From DASZBX01 sp035943635 (GTDB lineage Bacteria > Actinomycetota > Actinomycetes > Streptomycetales > Catenulisporaceae), in contig DASZBX010000044.1 in assembly GCA_035943635.1 (NCBI GenBank), positions 1 to 52,908 on the forward strand: a stretch of 52,908 nucleotides of DNA. Reading direction: 5' to 3'. A model generated the notes under the pieces. That model was given only the letters and a program-made list of their open reading frames with translations. It was not told where the DNA came from and did no database searches. How positions within the stretch are numbered: the first letter of the stretch is position 1; each line of letters begins with the position of its first letter. This document shows, piece by piece, positions 41,893 to 51,772 of the stretch. The translations under genes were made by a program, and so were the position numbers.

Positions 41893-44670
41893 TCACACCT
41901 GGCGGTCGCGGCAGATCCCCACGAAATCGCAGGCCTGGCAAGTTTTCCCCCAGACTGCCAGCCTCGGCAGGCTGTTGGTCCGCAGTGAGTCCCCGGCTGC
42001 GGTCACCCGCTCGGTCAGTTTTGCCAGAACGTCCGTGTCGACGACCTCGCGCTTGGACCCGCCAGCCTTGTCCAGGTTGTGGATCTCGACCAGGTCGGCG
42101 TCTGTCCCGGTCAGCTCCTTGTAGCCGAGCGCATACATGTAGAGCTGGTCGAGAGAGACATCGTTGGCTTGGGCGCGTTCGGTGGACTTGAAGTCGACGA
42201 TGGACACCTCCTCGGTGTCCAACCGCCGGGTGAGGTCGATCCGGCCCGTGACGGTCACCCCGGGCGCCGGGTGGATCTCCACGACCTGCTCGGAGAATTC
42301 GGTCAACGGAAGCAGCGCGGAATTCTCATCCAGGTACCGCTGTACCGACGCGATCGCGGCCGGACGCAGCTGATCGCGCGCTGCAGGGTTCGCAAACGGC
42401 AGGTTCAAGTGACGGTCGACGAGCGCCTCGGCCTCGGACGGGTCGACGATGTCGCCTTCGATCGCCCGCTTGTGGATCTCGGCCATCGCATCGTGCAACG
42501 ACTTGCCGTAGCCGAGTTCCTTCTGCAGAGGGCTGTCGAAGCCGTACATCAGCCTGAGCTTGAAAGAGTAGTTGCAGCCGAACAAGTACTTAAGATCCGA
42601 GAACGACAGCACCACGTCCGGTGTGGCCCGCTTGGGCGTCGGCGTGAGGCGGCCCTCGGTCGGCAGGGAAGCCGGTTTGGTCAGGACTGTCTGCTGACGG
42701 GTCGCGGATTGGAAGAACTCCGAAGGCTTGTTGCCACCCTGCTTGCCGGTGGGGGCGTACGTCAGCGTCAAGAACTTCTGCGCGCGGGTGACGGCCACAT
42801 AGAACAGGCGGCGCTCGTCCTCGGCGGTTCCGCGGTAGCGCTCCGCGTCCTCGATGAGGCCTGCGTCGACAACATGCAAGACGTTCAAGCCACCAGACCG
42901 CCTGTTCGGAAACGCGAGGTTCCGCAGTGCCGGAATAAACACAGCTGGCCACTGCATGCCCTTGGCCTGGTGGACGGTGGCCAGGACGACGGCGTCAGGC
43001 TGAGCGTAGGAGTTGTCGCCATCGGACTCCTGGTAGTAGTCGGGGGCCTGGAACGCAATCCACTTGGCGAACTGGGCGAAACGGTCCTTGGGAGGGCTGG
43101 TCAGGTGGATACGCTCGTAGTCCCCGATCGCGGTGGAGAACCGGCCGAGGTTGTAGAAGATCAGCTCCCCACGGTTCGCCCCCTGCGGGGACGGGACGCG
43201 CTCCTCACGCAGACCGACGGCCTCCAGGAACTCGAGGAACGTGGCCTGGAGCGTGACACTGTCCCACGCCTTGGTATCGTCCCAGCGCATAGACCGGTCC
43301 AGCACAGCGATGCCGCGCACCAAGTCCCCCGCAGCCAAGCCAAGGTCAGCCGCGATCCAGGCGCCGGTGACGTCCGAGGCATTGATCTCACCGGCGGCGT
43401 ACTTGAAGCAGGCGACGGCGGCCGCGACTTCCGGGGTGTCGAACAATCCGGTCAGACCCTTGATGATGTACGGGATTCCGCGGCGGCGCAGTTCAGCGAC
43501 CAGCGGGCCGGCATCGCGTTTTACCGAGCGGTACAACACGGCGCAGTCCGACCAACTCATCCCGCGTGGGCTCTGTCCAGGGGCGTCGGTGAACGGCAAC
43601 CCCTGAATAGCCTCGATGCGGTCGGCGATCGACGCGGCTTCGGCGTCCAGGTCTGGCAGGGTCAGTGCGAGCAGGTCTCCGCGCTCGAAGACCTGGTGCC
43701 CTGCGGCGACCATCTGCTTGGGCAGGCGGCGGCCGATGGCGATGGCATCGACGACGGAGCGGCCAAGGTCCACGATGGCGTCGCTGGAGCGGAAGTTTTC
43801 GTTCAGCGTGACGCGCTCGACGTCTTTGTAGCGGTCCTCCAGGGTCAGGATGTTCTTCACGGCGCTGCCGCGCCACTGGTAGATCGTCTGATCGTCGTCT
43901 CCCACGACGCACAAATTCGCGCCGAACTGGGTAAGGCCGGCGATGAGTCTTTCCTGGATGGGATTCGTGTCCTGGTATTCGTCGACGACGACGTAGCGGA
44001 TGTTCTCCTTGATGTGAGAGCGTACGTTCACCGCGGAGGCGTCGGCCGTCTCGTTGGCTTCGAGGCAGTCGACGGCTGCGGTGAGGATCTGGGTGAAGTC
44101 GTAGTAGCGACGCTGGTCCAGGAGCGCCATGTAGCTCTTGAAGCCGTCGGCGACGTCTGGGCGCAGCCCGGCGAGATCGACGTTGTCCTCGCGGAGTATT
44201 GACATGACCTGCTGGTAGAGGCGCGACTGCGCGTAGCGCTTGAGCGGCTGCGGGGCCTTGCCCTGGACGACGGCGCAGGTGGTCGTCAGACCGCTCTTGC
44301 GGCTATTCTTGTCGATCAGCAATCGCGCCTGCACGTCACTCAGGACATTGATTTTGAACGCTTCGGGTACGTGGCTGTGGAGCAGGTCCAGGGCGTAGCC
44401 GTGCATGGTGCCGATATACATCTCCGCGAGCCCGATAACGGAGCCGTGCTGCTCGGTGACACGAGCATGGATGCGTTCCTTGAGCTCAGCGGCGGCCTTC
44501 TCGGTGAACGTGAACGCGACGATGTTCTTGGGCACGACCCCCGACTGAGCGAGGAGGCCGGCGATGCGCTGGGAGATAACCTCGGTCTTGCCGGAGCCGG
44601 CGCAGGCGACGATAAGCAGGTTGCGGTCGACGGTATCGATCGCGGTGCGTTGGGCTGGGGTCAGCTGCAT
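41893..44670 (-). CDS. UvrD/Rep-type helicase fused to PD-(D/E)XK Fe-S nuclease
   Basis: 925 residues. The helicase part has Q-motif TPAQRTAID, Walker A ACAGSGKTEV (~res 22), YVVVDEYQDTNPIQERL (motif II), VVGDDDQTIYQWRGS (motif III), LNENFRSS (IV), LATVHQAKGMQWPAVF (V) and ERRLFYVAVTRAQ (VI). The C-terminal ~250 residues are AddB/Cas4-like: GKSLHDAMAEIH, GRIDLTRRLDTEEVSIVDFK and QLYMYALGY, with FGC plus CQACDFVGIC giving a four-Cys Fe-S set. ATG 44,668-44,670 has AAGGAG upstream. It is convergent with the ABC-3C operon, 28 bp apart; likely DNA repair or defence. Confidence 0.88.
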   Translation of the reverse strand: MQLTPAQRTAIDTVDRNLLIVACAGSGKTEVISQRIAGLLAQSGVVPKNIVAFTFTEKAAAELKERIHARVTEQHGSVIGLAEMYIGTMHGYALDLLHSHVPEAFKINVLSDVQARLLIDKNSRKSGLTTTCAVVQGKAPQPLKRYAQSRLYQQVMSILREDNVDLAGLRPDVADGFKSYMALLDQRRYYDFTQILTAAVDCLEANETADASAVNVRSHIKENIRYVVVDEYQDTNPIQERLIAGLTQFGANLCVVGDDDQTIYQWRGSAVKNILTLEDRYKDVERVTLNENFRSSDAIVDLGRSVVDAIAIGRRLPKQMVAAGHQVFERGDLLALTLPDLDAEAASIADRIEAIQGLPFTDAPGQSPRGMSWSDCAVLYRSVKRDAGPLVAELRRRGIPYIIKGLTGLFDTPEVAAAVACFKYAAGEINASDVTGAWIAADLGLAAGDLVRGIAVLDRSMRWDDTKAWDSVTLQATFLEFLEAVGLREERVPSPQGANRGELIFYNLGRFSTAIGDYERIHLTSPPKDRFAQFAKWIAFQAPDYYQESDGDNSYAQPDAVVLATVHQAKGMQWPAVFIPALRNLAFPNRRSGGLNVLHVVDAGLIEDAERYRGTAEDERRLFYVAVTRAQKFLTLTYAPTGKQGGNKPSEFFQSATRQQTVLTKPASLPTEGRLTPTPKRATPDVVLSFSDLKYLFGCNYSFKLRLMYGFDSPLQKELGYGKSLHDAMAEIHKRAIEGDIVDPSEAEALVDRHLNLPFANPAARDQLRPAAIASVQRYLDENSALLPLTEFSEQVVEIHPAPGVTVTGRIDLTRRLDTEEVSIVDFKSTERAQANDVSLDQLYMYALGYKELTGTDADLVEIHNLDKAGGSKREVVDTDVLAKLTERVTAAGDSLRTNSLPRLAVWGKTCQACDFVGICRDRQV

Positions 44671-44936
44671 AAAGGTTGCTCCTTGAAGGGCGACATCGGT
44701 CGAACTGATGATCACCCAGTGCGCCAGTATTGATGCACACCGTAGCGGAGAGCTCCGACAGCATCGCGCTCACCTCGCGCCATCGATCGCGACCTCACGG
44801 GGGCCAAGTCAAGGCGGGTGGATTTTTCCCCGCCCGGTTCGGCCGTCCCGCCGCGGCAGCGCGGCGGTAGGACTTAGAATCGGCGCATCGATGCTGATCA
44901 CCGCCTCGATAGGCAGCGCAGAGGAGACGGTGGGCA
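44671..44936. promoter_or_regulatory. Divergent promoter region
   Basis: This 266-bp gap separates the divergent helicase and GmrSD-like genes. It contains a GC-rich hairpin (CCGCCGCGGCAGCGCGGCGG, ~44,849-44,868) and, 6 nt later, TAGAAT (44,875-44,880), which could be a -10 element for the plus-strand gene. No gene is seen. Confidence 0.35.
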
Positions 44937-45030
44937 ATGGGGTTCGACCGCACGCAGAGCAGCATCGGTTCGCTGGTCGAAGACATCGGCAAGGGGAAGA
45001 TCAGGCTTCCGGAGATCCAGCGCGACTACG

Positions 45031-46012
45031 AGCGACCGAGGAATGGTGTCACTTGAGTCGACGGGTGGTCGGTCGTGTGTCCCATCGGTATACGGAGCGT
45101 GCTCGTTGGATGAGTGCACGGACAGTGACGAACGCGGCGGCGAGATAGAGGTAAAACTTGACGACCGTGCCGTCGCGTTCGCAGCAGCGGCGTAGCTTTC
45201 CGAACCCGTTCATCCAGGAATTCGTGCGTTCGACCACCCAGCGTTTGGTGTTCTGGATGGGAGCCGGTATTCCTTTGGCGGCTATGTCGCCGGTCAGTTC
45301 GTGGTGGTCCAGGATCTGCGCGACGGGCCTGCCGAGGTGGGCGGAATCCAGGTGGATCTTCACGCTGTCGGGCATGATGTCCCCGACCTGCTCGTACACC
45401 GCGCAAAGGGTGGCGGCCAGGAGTTTGGAGTCGTGCCGGTTGGCGCCGGCGGCAGCGAGCCCGAGCGGGACCCGCCGCCGTCGGTGCCGGTGGAGCGCTT
45501 CAAGCCCTGCTTGCGCCGATCGACCGGTGACGGTCCGGCCGTGCTGGCCTTCGCGGGGGCTTTGGTGATGCATCCATCTGCGGTCAGGTCGTCCAGGTCC
45601 AGACCGATCATTTTCTCGAACGCCAAGAGGGTGATCCGGTGAAGTTGTTTCGCCAAGCCCAGGGCACTCCATTGCTTGACACGGTTGCGGATGGTCCAGT
45701 CCGAGCATCCCTGCACGGCTACGCGTTCATATCCTGAGCCGTGTACCAGTGCGGCGACGATGTGGTCGAAGACGGTCCGGTCCGGGATGCGTCGCCGGTG
45801 GCAGCCGAGAGGGTGGGTCGGGGCGAACTCGGGCCTTTCGGGCAGCAGAGCGGCAAACTCGCTCCACAGTGGCTCGATCAACGACAATGGTACGGCGGGC
45901 ACGGATCCTCCGGTGACTACGTTGCATGAGAACTCCATAGTCACCAGGTCCGTGCCCGCGCGTCAAAAGACTGTTAACCAGCTAACAAGACTCCGCTCAT
46001 TCCTCGGTCGCT
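45031..46012. mobile_element. IS5-family-like insertion sequence, 982 bp
   Basis: The ends are 15-bp perfect terminal inverted repeats (AGCGACCGAGGAATG at 45,031 and its complement ending at 46,012). The 5-bp direct repeat CTACG flanks it at 45,026-45,030 and 46,013-46,017. One transposase gene lies on the minus strand. Intact ends and an undiverged target duplication suggest a recent insertion. Confidence 0.85.
45049..45944 (-). CDS. IS5-family transposase in two frames
   Basis: The first frame (from ATG 45,942-45,944) reads PLSLIEPLWSEFAALLPERP, WTIRNRVKQWSALGLAKQLH and DDLTADGCITKAPAKAS to GLKRSTGTDGGG. The second, shifted -1 at GGCGGCGGG (~45,470), continues VPLGLAAAGANRHDSKLL, HLDSAHLGRPVAQILDHHEL and RWVVERTNSWMNGFGKL to the end. 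Together they give a full DDE transposase of ~298 residues. The slip at a G-rich run could be programmed frameshifting, known for some IS5 groups, or a mutation. Confidence 0.75.
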
Positions 46013-47945
46013 CTACGTCTGGAAATCCCATCAGATCGCCAAGCTCCTCGACAGCCTCTACCGCGGCTACCCCTCGGGCAGCCTCCTGCTGTGGGAGACC
46101 TCCGACAAGGTAGTCGAGCGGGACGTTCGCTCGACTGTGTCCGGCAACCAGCCGTTCCGCCCGCAGTACCTGCTCGACGGCCAGCAGCGCCTGACCTCGC
46201 TGCACCGGGTGTTCACCGGCCATCCCGCCGCCGAGGTCGTCTTCGATGTAGTGAGCGAGAAGTTCCAGCTGGCCAGCGCCGCCACCCGCAAGAACCGCAA
46301 ATGGGCGCTGGTCCATGACATCCTGGCCGGCAAGATCAAGGCGTCGGTGAAACGCGACCTGGCCGCTTACCTGGGCGATGCCCCGGACGAGGATGTCATC
46401 GACGAGCGCATCGGCCGCGTCGCCGCCATCGCCACGTACACCTACCACGTCGAGACCATCAAGGGCCTTGCCTACGAGGAAGTCACAGACATCTTCGTCC
46501 GGGTCAACTCCCGCGGCCGCAACCTCACCAGCGCCGACCTGGCCCTGGCCACCTTGACCGCGTCCTACCCCGGCTTCTACGACAAACTGCGCGCCCGCGC
46601 CGCCGCGAACGCCACCGCCGGGTTCCCCAAACTCGGCGTCTCCACCCTGGTCCGCGCCCTCGCGCTGCTCGGAACGCCCACCGGCACCCTGGCCGGCATC
46701 GCCGGCGCCACCGCCCAGGAGATCGACACTGGCTGGGCGGCGGTCGAGCACGGCATCGACCGCCTGCTGCCCCTGCTGCGCAACAACCTGGACCTGGGCA
46801 ACGACGACCTACTCCCCTCCGTCAACGCCCTGCTCCCCGTGATCGGCCACCTCGGCCTGCGCGGTAAGAAGCAACTGGACCAGCCCGACGCCGACGCGCT
46901 GCTGTACTGGCTGCTGACCGCGCTGCTCACCTCCCGCTACAGCGGCACCGTCGACACGAAACTCGCCCAGGACCGCGCCGCGCTCTTAAGCGGCGACCCG
47001 CTGGCCGCGCTCTACGCGAACCTCACCCTGACCGGGCGCTACCGGGTGACACCCGAGGGCCTGATCGGACGGAGCACCGGCAGCGCCGCCTTCATGCTCT
47101 CCTACCTCGCCGCCCGCCGGCACGGTGCCCACGACTGGTGGACGGCGGCGAAGATCGGCCTCGGCGGAGCCGGGCAGTCACGCATCGAATACCACCACAT
47201 CCACCCGCAGGCCACGTTGAAGACGACCTACACCAAAGCGCAGATCAACGACATCGCCAACCTCGCCTTCATCTCCGAGTCCGCGAACAAGCAAATCGGC
47301 AAGCGCAGCCCGGCAGCCTACTTTCCCGATATCGGCGACGCCGAACTCGGCCGGCACCTGGTACCCGTCGACCCGAGCCTGCGCGAGGCGCCGCACTACC
47401 TGGAGTTCCTCGACGCCCGCCGCATCCTGCTGGCCGATGGCATGAACCAGGTCCTGGACTCCTTCGCCCCGGCCCACCTCTCCAGCCACGACGCCTACAT
47501 CCCGCAGGCCGGGTCGAAGGTGGAACTGCAGATCTACACCGAGGGCGTGCCCGAGGAAGGCACCATGCGCATCACCGTCACACGCGACGGCGCGATCTGG
47601 CAGGCCGACAGTCCGGTCGCCACGTGGCTGTCGGCATTCGAGGCCGCCGAACAGGGCATCGCCGCACAACTGGACCCTGCTCCGGGCATCACCGTCGAAG
47701 TGCAGACGGACCAAGACAGGCTCTGGGTCCAAACCGGCCCGATTCGCCTCGAAGGCTCCCTTGAAGAATGGCGCCACGTGCTCGACAGGGAGTTCGCCAG
47801 CACCGCCCCGATCGGCGAGCTGGGCCTGCCATCTCTGTGGAATGTTTCCGAGGACGAAGCAGTCGAGAGCATCTCCGTGCTCGACTGCGACTAGGTGTCG
47901 CTAGCCCTGAGCGTCTGCTCGTCCTGCTTGTGCCCGGCGCCGTGC

Positions 47946-50479
47946 TTAGGCGGTTGGGGTTTCCTCGATTGCTGTCTTGGTCGTCCCACCATGGCGTGTG
48001 GCTCTGGGTCGAAGTTTTACCTTGATGGCACGGCTGGTAAAGGCCGTATCCGTGGCCTTATTAGACCAGATGTATGCCTCTCCTGGAACCAGGCTCGCCA
48101 TCTTCGCGGGGGTGAGTTCGGCAAGTGAGGCGTTGGCACGCTGCAGGTGTTTGAGCCAGACAGGCGAGGTGAATTTGTGCAGGATGATGTGGTTCGACAA
48201 TTCGATGAGCGCGATCGGAACCGACGGGGGGTCCTGGCTGGCGACAAGAATGCTCATGCCCTTGTGGCGCATCTCCCGGACGCTTTCCACCAGGCCCGCT
48301 ACCAGGTCGGGGCTGTCGATGTATTTGTGGGCTTCGTCGAAGACCACTAATTTGTTGAAGTGTTCGGCACCGGTGTTCGCCTCGGCGAACAGTTGCATGA
48401 GGACCACGAACAGCCCGAGCGCCTCGTCTTTCTCGATGAAGTCATCGCGCAGGTCCACGATGATCACCCGTCCAGGTCGGACGAGATCCCCAAGGCGCAC
48501 GCTGTCGTCGATATAGTCGGCGGCCAGGTCCAGGCGCTGCTGGGCTAGTTGTTTGAGGCTGTCGGGGAGGGCGGAGGTTTCCACCGCCTGACGGATCACG
48601 TCAAGTCGCAGGTTGCTGCGATGCGCCCTTATGATGCGCGGGACCTGCCGGATGTAGGTGGACTGGTTGCCGATCGCACCCATCAGGAAGCGCCAATGCT
48701 CCGCGCGCAGTTCACTAGAACCGAATTTCAGAGGATAGACCCGGATATCAGGGTACTCGTGCTGGCGCTCTGCGAGTTGGTCGTGGGGCACCAGCATGAC
48801 CATGTCGGCCAGTCCGACGGGCGCTGCTCCGTACTCTTCGCGCAGTGCTCTGACTTGGCCTGGATCACTGTTCGCGGCGATCATGCTGGTGAACTCAGGC
48901 GCGTAGTCCAGTGTCGGGCTGTAGTGGAAGACGATGGTCGCCAAGGGGTTGGGCAGGTGGTTGATCGGGGAGCCCGACAAGGATGCGGCCTCGATGATGG
49001 TCCCCATCGTGTAGCTCTTCCCACCGCCCTGGACGCCGAAGAGGCTGATGGTGTGGGTCTCGTTCAGGTCCAAGGCGACGTGTCGACCTCCAACCTGGCC
49101 CAGGATGCCGTATTGCGGCGACTCGTGCGTGACACCCAGGTATACCTCGGGGCCGTGTGGCACCGGGCTCGCTGGCGGCTCACCTGGCGCGGCAGGCTCG
49201 CTGTTGGCTGCAACCTGTTCGGCAGGAGTTGTTGCTGGGGTCGCAGGGGTTGGGATATCGGCCGGTGGGGTCGGTTTCTGGGGTGGCCTCGCCGCCTCGC
49301 TCTCATCTCGCTGGTTCGCGGTGTTCAGCTGGATCGCTGGTTCGGAGGGGCCGTGATCCGTCGGCACGGTGTGGGTTCGAACTGCGGAGCGGAATGCGGC
49401 GCCGGCCAGCCTGGGCAGTGATTCCAGGTCCAGGGTTTCGAGGGTTTCGGTGCTGGCCAGGGCCAAGGACTTGCCGCCATGGAGGTCGGGGTCGGTGGGG
49501 ATGGCGGCTAGCAGTTGCTCGGCGACGTCACGTCCGATCCGATGGTATTCGATGCCGCGTTCGTTCTCGGTACCCGTTCCTGTGCCGGCCAGGTCGAAGA
49601 TCAGGCCGGTGCGGGTGATGTCGAACCGGTATCCGGCATCCAGACGGTCCAGGAGCCATTCGGCTTCGCGAGCGGCGGGTGTGTGCATGGTTCCGTAGCG
49701 CACGGCGCGGCTGAGGTAGGAGCGGAGCAGGGCCGTGAGTTCGGCGTTGCGCACGGCCCGGTCGGGGCGGTCGGGCTGGGTCAGGAGCGGGTCAAAGTGG
49801 GCTGATAGAACGGCCGCACTGCGGTCGAGTTGACTGGCGATTTTGTCTTTGAGCTGCTCGTAGGCGGCCAGGCCGGTGAGCGCGCTGTAGCACTTGACTT
49901 CAACGAGTCGGCAAGTGATCAGGCGTCGCACGGCGTCAAGGCTGAACAAGGCCAGGTCCGTGCGCTGGAGGCCGACAGGCTGGCCGTTGTCCGATGCCTG
50001 TCGGCGTTCCTCGGCATACAAATCTAGGTGTGCGTCGAGGGGGATGAGGATCTGGTCGGCGAGCACGCCCTGGTAGTCGAGGTACAGGCGCGCGAACGCC
50101 AGGCCGAGGACCTCGGTGCGCTCGGTCGCCGTAGCCGATGCCAGCTTGAACGCCAGCCTGCCCGACAATAGTCGGAGCTGGTCGAAGAAGGTGCGGGTGT
50201 GTCTGGGGTCGACCTGCAGGCCATGCTGGTCGATCACTGGGGTCAGCAGGGCCTGGAGTTCGTCGGCCGAGCGGGAACTAACGACGATGTGGTGCCCGAG
50301 TCCGTGCGGGCTGTCGGCGTCGAAGTCGATGACGTAATCGGGGTGGCGTTCGCTGCTAGGGTTATCGAAGTATTCCACGCCGAGGGTGCGGTCGACTGTG
50401 ATGACCCAGTCGCTGGAGGCGTGAGCCTGGTGCAGGAGTGCTCCGTCGCGGGTGTCCAGGGCGAGGGTGATCCTGGGCG
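47946..50479 (-). pseudogene. HerA/FtsK-like ATPase, N-terminus removed by IS3
   Basis: About 845 codons of native sequence remain. The N-side has ITLALDTRDGALLHQAHASS, DWVITVDRTLGVEYFDNP and LGHHIVVSSRSADELQALL. A Pro-rich linker follows (TPPADIPTPATPATTPAEQV). The ATPase has Walker A GVQGGGKSYTMG, Walker B NKLVVFDEAHKYID and SILVASQDPPSVP. It resembles the C-terminal part of the very large ATPases of defence systems (DptH-like/HerA class). The frame runs straight into the IS3 end at ~50,480, so its start and a probably long N-terminal region are gone. It is convergent with the split GmrSD gene. Confidence 0.72.
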
Positions 50480-50547
50480 TGAGGTTGCCCCCTGGGTTTG
50501 GACACCTGGGATACTGGATCTTGATGTGATCCATGGGAAGAGTGGCA

Positions 50548-50832
50548 ATGCCTCGCAAGTACAGCGCAGAGTTCAAAAAAGACGCGGTTGACCTGGTGTT
50601 TTCTCCGGGTCGGTCGATCCCGGATGTGGCGCGGGAGCTCGGGATGAGCACGGAGACGCTGCGTGGCTGGGTGAACAAGACGAATCAGCAGGAATCGGGC
50701 GTCAAGGTCGGCTACGGCGTGGCCGAACTGGAAGAGCTCACCCGGCTGCGCAAGCAGGTGCGAGAACTGGAGCTCGAGAAGGAGATTCTCCGGAAGGCAG
50801 CTCAATATTTTGCCAAGGAGATGGGGCGTTGA
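50548..50832 (+). CDS. IS3-family transposase orfA
   Basis: 94 residues from ATG 50,548 (GGGAAGAG upstream). RKYSAEFKKDAVDLVFSPGR and IPDVARELGMSTETLRGWVN form the HTH_Tnp_1 DNA-binding domain; LTRLRKQVRELELEKEILRK is the leucine zipper. The stop TGA 50,830-50,832 overlaps the TTG start of orfB. Confidence 0.88.
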   Translation: MPRKYSAEFKKDAVDLVFSPGRSIPDVARELGMSTETLRGWVNKTNQQESGVKVGYGVAELEELTRLRKQVRELELEKEILRKAAQYFAKEMGR

Positions 50833-51740
50833 CCAGCCGCTTCCGCTTCATCTCCACCCACCACAAGCCTTACGGCATCAAGCGGCTGTGTCGTGTTCTC
50901 CAGGTGAACCGCGCCTCGTACTATGCGTGGAAGGCGGGCGAGACGGCCCGGGAGGCGCGGGCCACGGCCGATGCGCAGCTCACGGAGGAGATCCGGGAGA
51001 TCCACCAGGTCTCCAAGCGCGCTTACGGAGCGCCGCGGGTGACCGCCGATCTGGGCGCGCGGCGTGAGGCGGCCGGGCGAGGCCCGGTCAACCGCAAACG
51101 GGTGGCCCGGCTGATGCGCGAGGCCGGGATCGAAGGGCGCCACCAGCGCCGGCGCAAGCGCACCACCGTGCCCGACCCGAAGGCGCCACCCGCTCCTGAC
51201 CTGGTGGAACGCGACTTCACCGCGCCCGCGACGAACATAAAGTGGGTCGGTGACTTCACCTATATTCGGATCGGGGCGGATCAGTGGCTGTACTTCGCCA
51301 CCGTCATCGATCTCTTTTCGCGCCGGCTCGTCGGCTGGTCAATGGCCGAGCACATGCGCGATGACCTGGTCATCGACGCGCTGCGGGACGCGGTATGCCG
51401 ACGCGGCGGGCGTGTGCGGGGCGTGATATTCCACAGCGACAGAGGATCGCAGTACGCATCGACCGACTTCGCGGCCGAGTGCGCGAAACACGGCATACGG
51501 CGCTCGATGGGCAAAACGGGAATCTCCTACGACAACGCCGCCGCCGAGAGCTTCTTCGCCGGCTACAAGCGAGAGACCTCCGCAGGTCAAGGTTACCCCG
51601 ATGTCGCCACCGCCCGGCGCGAAACCTTCCAGTGGATCGCCTGGTACAACAACACCCGCCGACACTCCACCGTGGGGCAACTCTCACCGGTGGACTACGA
51701 ACGCCGTCAGGGCCATGCTAAACTAATACTAGCTATTTAG
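50829..51740 (+). CDS. IS3-family transposase orfB (DDE integrase core)
   Basis: About 303 residues. HTH_21-like region (KRLCRVLQVNRASYYAWKAG), then the rve domain with catalytic residues in KWVGDFTYI, IFHSDRGSQY and SYDNAAAESFFAGYK, ending RRHSTVGQLSPVDYERR. All three acidic residues are present and the frame is intact, so the element is probably active. Its TTG overlaps the orfA stop (TTGA). Expression is by coupling or by a -1 frameshift making an OrfAB fusion. Confidence 0.88.
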   Translation: MTSRFRFISTHHKPYGIKRLCRVLQVNRASYYAWKAGETAREARATADAQLTEEIREIHQVSKRAYGAPRVTADLGARREAAGRGPVNRKRVARLMREAGIEGRHQRRRKRTTVPDPKAPPAPDLVERDFTAPATNIKWVGDFTYIRIGADQWLYFATVIDLFSRRLVGWSMAEHMRDDLVIDALRDAVCRRGGRVRGVIFHSDRGSQYASTDFAAECAKHGIRRSMGKTGISYDNAAAESFFAGYKRETSAGQGYPDVATARRETFQWIAWYNNTRRHSTVGQLSPVDYERRQGHAKLILAI

Positions 51741-51772
51741 ATAAATGTGTCCAATCCTAGGGTGCAACCTCA

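Larger units (their letters stand above)
44937..47894 (+). pseudogene. GmrSD-type (DUF262) restriction protein, split by an IS
   Basis: The 5' part (44,937-45,030) reads SIGSLVEDIGKGKIRLPEIQ then RDY. The gene resumes after the insertion at 46,018 with VWKSHQIAKLLDSLYRGYPS. Removing the IS and one 5-bp target copy (45,031-46,017) restores one 656-codon frame. Motifs: QYLLDGQQRLTSL, the DUF262 nucleotide-binding DGQQR, and RIEYHHIHPQATLK...NLAFISESANKQIG, the HNH (DUF1524-type) nuclease. Such fused GmrSD proteins are type IV, modification-dependent restriction enzymes. An internal start such as 46,137 would lack the N-terminal core. Inactive as found. Confidence 0.85.
50480..51772. mobile_element. 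Complete IS3-family insertion sequence, 1,293 bp
   Basis: The ends form 26-bp inverted repeats with three mismatches (TGAGGTTGC, CCCT, TTGGACAC shared), starting TG and ending CA. Two overlapping genes, orfA and orfB, lie between. No 3-5 bp direct repeat flanks the ends, and the two flanks are parts of different truncated genes, so the element marks a rearrangement rather than a simple insertion. Confidence 0.83.

Noticed and set aside
42079..44202. 707-codon plus-strand open frame opposite the helicase
   Set aside because: The minus strand carries the complete set of UvrD motifs; the plus frame is its shadow.
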